Below, one piece after another: positions 21,098-22,053 of a stretch of 22,053 nt of DNA. The position numbers were made by a program, and so were the translations under genes. The stretch covers positions 1-22,053 of the forward strand of contig JAZQUV010000047.1 in NCBI GenBank assembly GCA_045631465.1, read 5' to 3'. Numbering within the stretch: position 1 is the first letter of the stretch; each line of letters starts with the position of its first letter. The stretch comes from Aphodosoma sp045631465. Its GTDB lineage: Bacteria; Bacteroidota; Bacteroidia; Bacteroidales; Paludibacteraceae. The notes beneath the pieces were generated by a model that searched no databases, had not been told where the DNA came from, and saw only the letters and a list, made by a program, of their open reading frames with translations.

Positions 21098-21129
21098 CAA
21101 AGATACAAAATTTTTATGCTAAATGCAAG
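21098..21129 (-). promoter_or_regulatory. Promoter of the nitroreductase-led operon
   Basis: The minus strand has CTTG (21129-21126), 20 bases, then TATCTTTG (21105-21098). The spacing is the same as in the other promoters of the window. The leader down to 20955 contains inverted segments (GGTGT/ACACC near 21024-21044) whose role is unknown. Confidence 0.82.
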
Positions 21130-21172
21130 TCTTTTCTATTTTTTATAGAGTTTTTTATAGTTAACAACAAAA

Positions 21173-21200
21173 CGCCAACCTCTTGTAAGAGAGGTTGGCG
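21173..21200 (-). terminator. Terminator downstream of the 160-aa lipoprotein gene
   Basis: An 11-bp GC-rich stem (21173-21183 with 21190-21200) closes a 6-base loop and is followed on the minus strand by TTTTGTTGTT. It separates the lipoprotein transcript from the promoter at 21098-21129. Confidence 0.9.
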
Positions 21201-21219
21201 AATAATAATATCACTTCAT

Positions 21220-21320
21220 CAGTTATCTAACAATCAATTGCGATGCCTCTACCGTCTGATTATCAATAATCAATAACAAACATTTATATATAAAAATAAT
21301 GTAACTATTAATTTCTTCAT
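21220..21320 (-). pseudogene. Possible remnant of a tiny secreted-protein gene
   Basis: ATG at 21320, 20 bases past the lipoprotein stop, opens MKKLIVTLFLYINVCY and hits TGA at 21270. The first residues look like a signal peptide. In another frame the sequence continues open as LLIIDNQTVEASQLIVR to a TAA near 21220, shortly before the terminator. A one-base frameshift would join the two into a peptide of about 33 residues. It may also be chance; no family is recognised. Confidence 0.25.
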
Positions 21321-21340
21321 AATTTTTTATTAATTAAATT

Positions 21341-21823
21341 TTAGGGATGAATGATATAATAAGAAATAGTATCAATTAGCGTGTTATTTTTAAAAAACTC
21401 TTCACATAAATCACACTTATCCGCAGCTTCCTCTATTTGTTGTTTTTTATAATTACTATCCAATATTTCATTTATCAATGTCTCATTATAAAAAATACCT
21501 CCATCAATAAAAGTACTATCACACGCATATATCCCAAACCAACTATCACTCCACATATTAGCCTTTCTTACAACATAATTTGTCGAAATTGAGTCATTTT
21601 CAAATAAAAAGATATATTCATATGTATATATAGATGGTTCTAATTCCTCATATTGCTTAAATCGCATATCATAAATTTCTTTCAACCATTCCAAATTATT
21701 TAGTGGGTCTTTGACTCCACAACACTCTACATCTGGATTTACCCAAATTGTGCGTTCATAGTTCTTTTCACATCCTACTAATGTAAGTAGAGATAATGAA
21801 ATAAAAAATATTAATTTCTTCAT
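21341..21823 (-). CDS. Putative lipoprotein with a CGVxxPxxxLxWL motif (160 aa)
   Basis: The signal peptide (1-17, ending TLVG) precedes Cys18, the likely lipidated residue, followed by EKNYE. The mature protein has VECCGVKDPLNNLEWLKEI (32-50), a motif I associate with a widespread group of Bacteroidetes lipoproteins of unknown role. Further cysteines lie at 101 and in DKCDLC (137-140), so disulfides or metal binding are possible. I chose ATG at 21823 because it opens the signal peptide and is preceded by GGGAGG, a Shine-Dalgarno-like stretch rarely seen in this window. A GTG four codons upstream is less likely. A terminator at 21173-21200 ends the transcript. No clear promoter is seen upstream. 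Confidence 0.85.
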   Translation of the reverse strand: MKKLIFFISLSLLTLVGCEKNYERTIWVNPDVECCGVKDPLNNLEWLKEIYDMRFKQYEELEPSIYTYEYIFLFENDSISTNYVVRKANMWSDSWFGIYACDSTFIDGGIFYNETLINEILDSNYKKQQIEEAADKCDLCEEFFKNNTLIDTISYYIIHP

Positions 21824-21835
21824 ACTGCCTCCCAC

Positions 21836-22053
21836 TTTAAATGGTTCAAAATAAGGTTAACTAAACATTTTAGATTGTACAACATTCAATATCCTAGAAT
21901 TTGGTGCAAATATCACTAGTGTCCACTAAAAAAATAAAAATTGCTCTTTGACTTATTGAAAATTAGTTATTTACAATGATTTTTTGAGTCAACGGATTTG
22001 ATTTTAATTTATTGAAAAAGATTAAATAAACCTAAAAAGTAATTTCTGATTTT
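21836..22053. other. Right-edge intergenic sequence
   Basis: AT-rich sequence without a credible ORF. GATATTTG on the minus strand (21914-21907) is close to a TAnnTTTG box and could be a weak promoter for the lipoprotein gene, but no TTG element lies 20 bases upstream. Confidence 0.4.

Overview
The window looks like chromosomal DNA of an anaerobic, propionate-forming member of the Bacteroidales. Four promoters have the Bacteroidetes form: a TAnnTTTG box with a TTG-type element exactly 20 bases upstream. Start codons mostly lack a Shine-Dalgarno sequence. The gene set also fits: a sodium-pumping methylmalonyl-CoA decarboxylase, IspE next to an acyl-ACP thioesterase, LytTR regulation and Bacteroidetes-type lipoproteins. 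Every convincing gene lies on the minus strand, so transcription runs from high to low coordinates.

Right part (about 13.5-21.8 kb): a lipoprotein of unknown function with its own terminator comes first. A good promoter then drives nitroreductase, a DUF2520/Rossmann protein, a KdsC-like HAD phosphatase, a UbiA-family prenyltransferase and Maf. Next come a FecCD-type permease and its ATPase, without a binding-protein gene, and a membrane NfeD/ClpP-class protease closed by a hairpin terminator. Position 12036-13523 is a 1.5 kb gene-free stretch packed with repeats. It holds mirrored 9-bp TTGACA arrays around an AT-rich core, a cluster of GC-rich hairpin repeats, and one copy of a dispersed element whose other copy lies at 5.5 kb.

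Centre (7.1-12.2 kb): mce, mmdA, oadG-like, a carrier with two biotinyl domains, and oadB-like form the operon for the last steps of propionate formation. (R)-methylmalonyl-CoA is epimerised and then decarboxylated to propionyl-CoA with Na+ export. The carrier arose by an in-frame 330-bp duplication. The operon ends in a hairpin beside tRNA-Gln(CUG), followed by rarA.

Left part (1-5.5 kb): a LytS/YehU-type sensor kinase and LytTR response regulator are followed at once by a compact transcription unit. It has two 9-bp direct repeats with LytTR-site geometry, a TATCTTTG box lacking the usual upstream element, about 100 nt including a 16-codon ORF, and a strong terminator. I think this is the best candidate for an undescribed system: a LytTR-controlled small RNA or micropeptide encoded beside its regulator. 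Then come ispE, an acyl-ACP thioesterase, yraN, two small lipoproteins, and tRNA-Ser(UGA) with its own promoter and terminator.

A window-wide oddity is that many intergenic gaps carry a short degenerate tandem repeat with a 7-bp period but a different unit sequence, often ending within a few bases of the next start codon. In two places (the maf start and the ubiA stop) such a tract supplies coding sequence.
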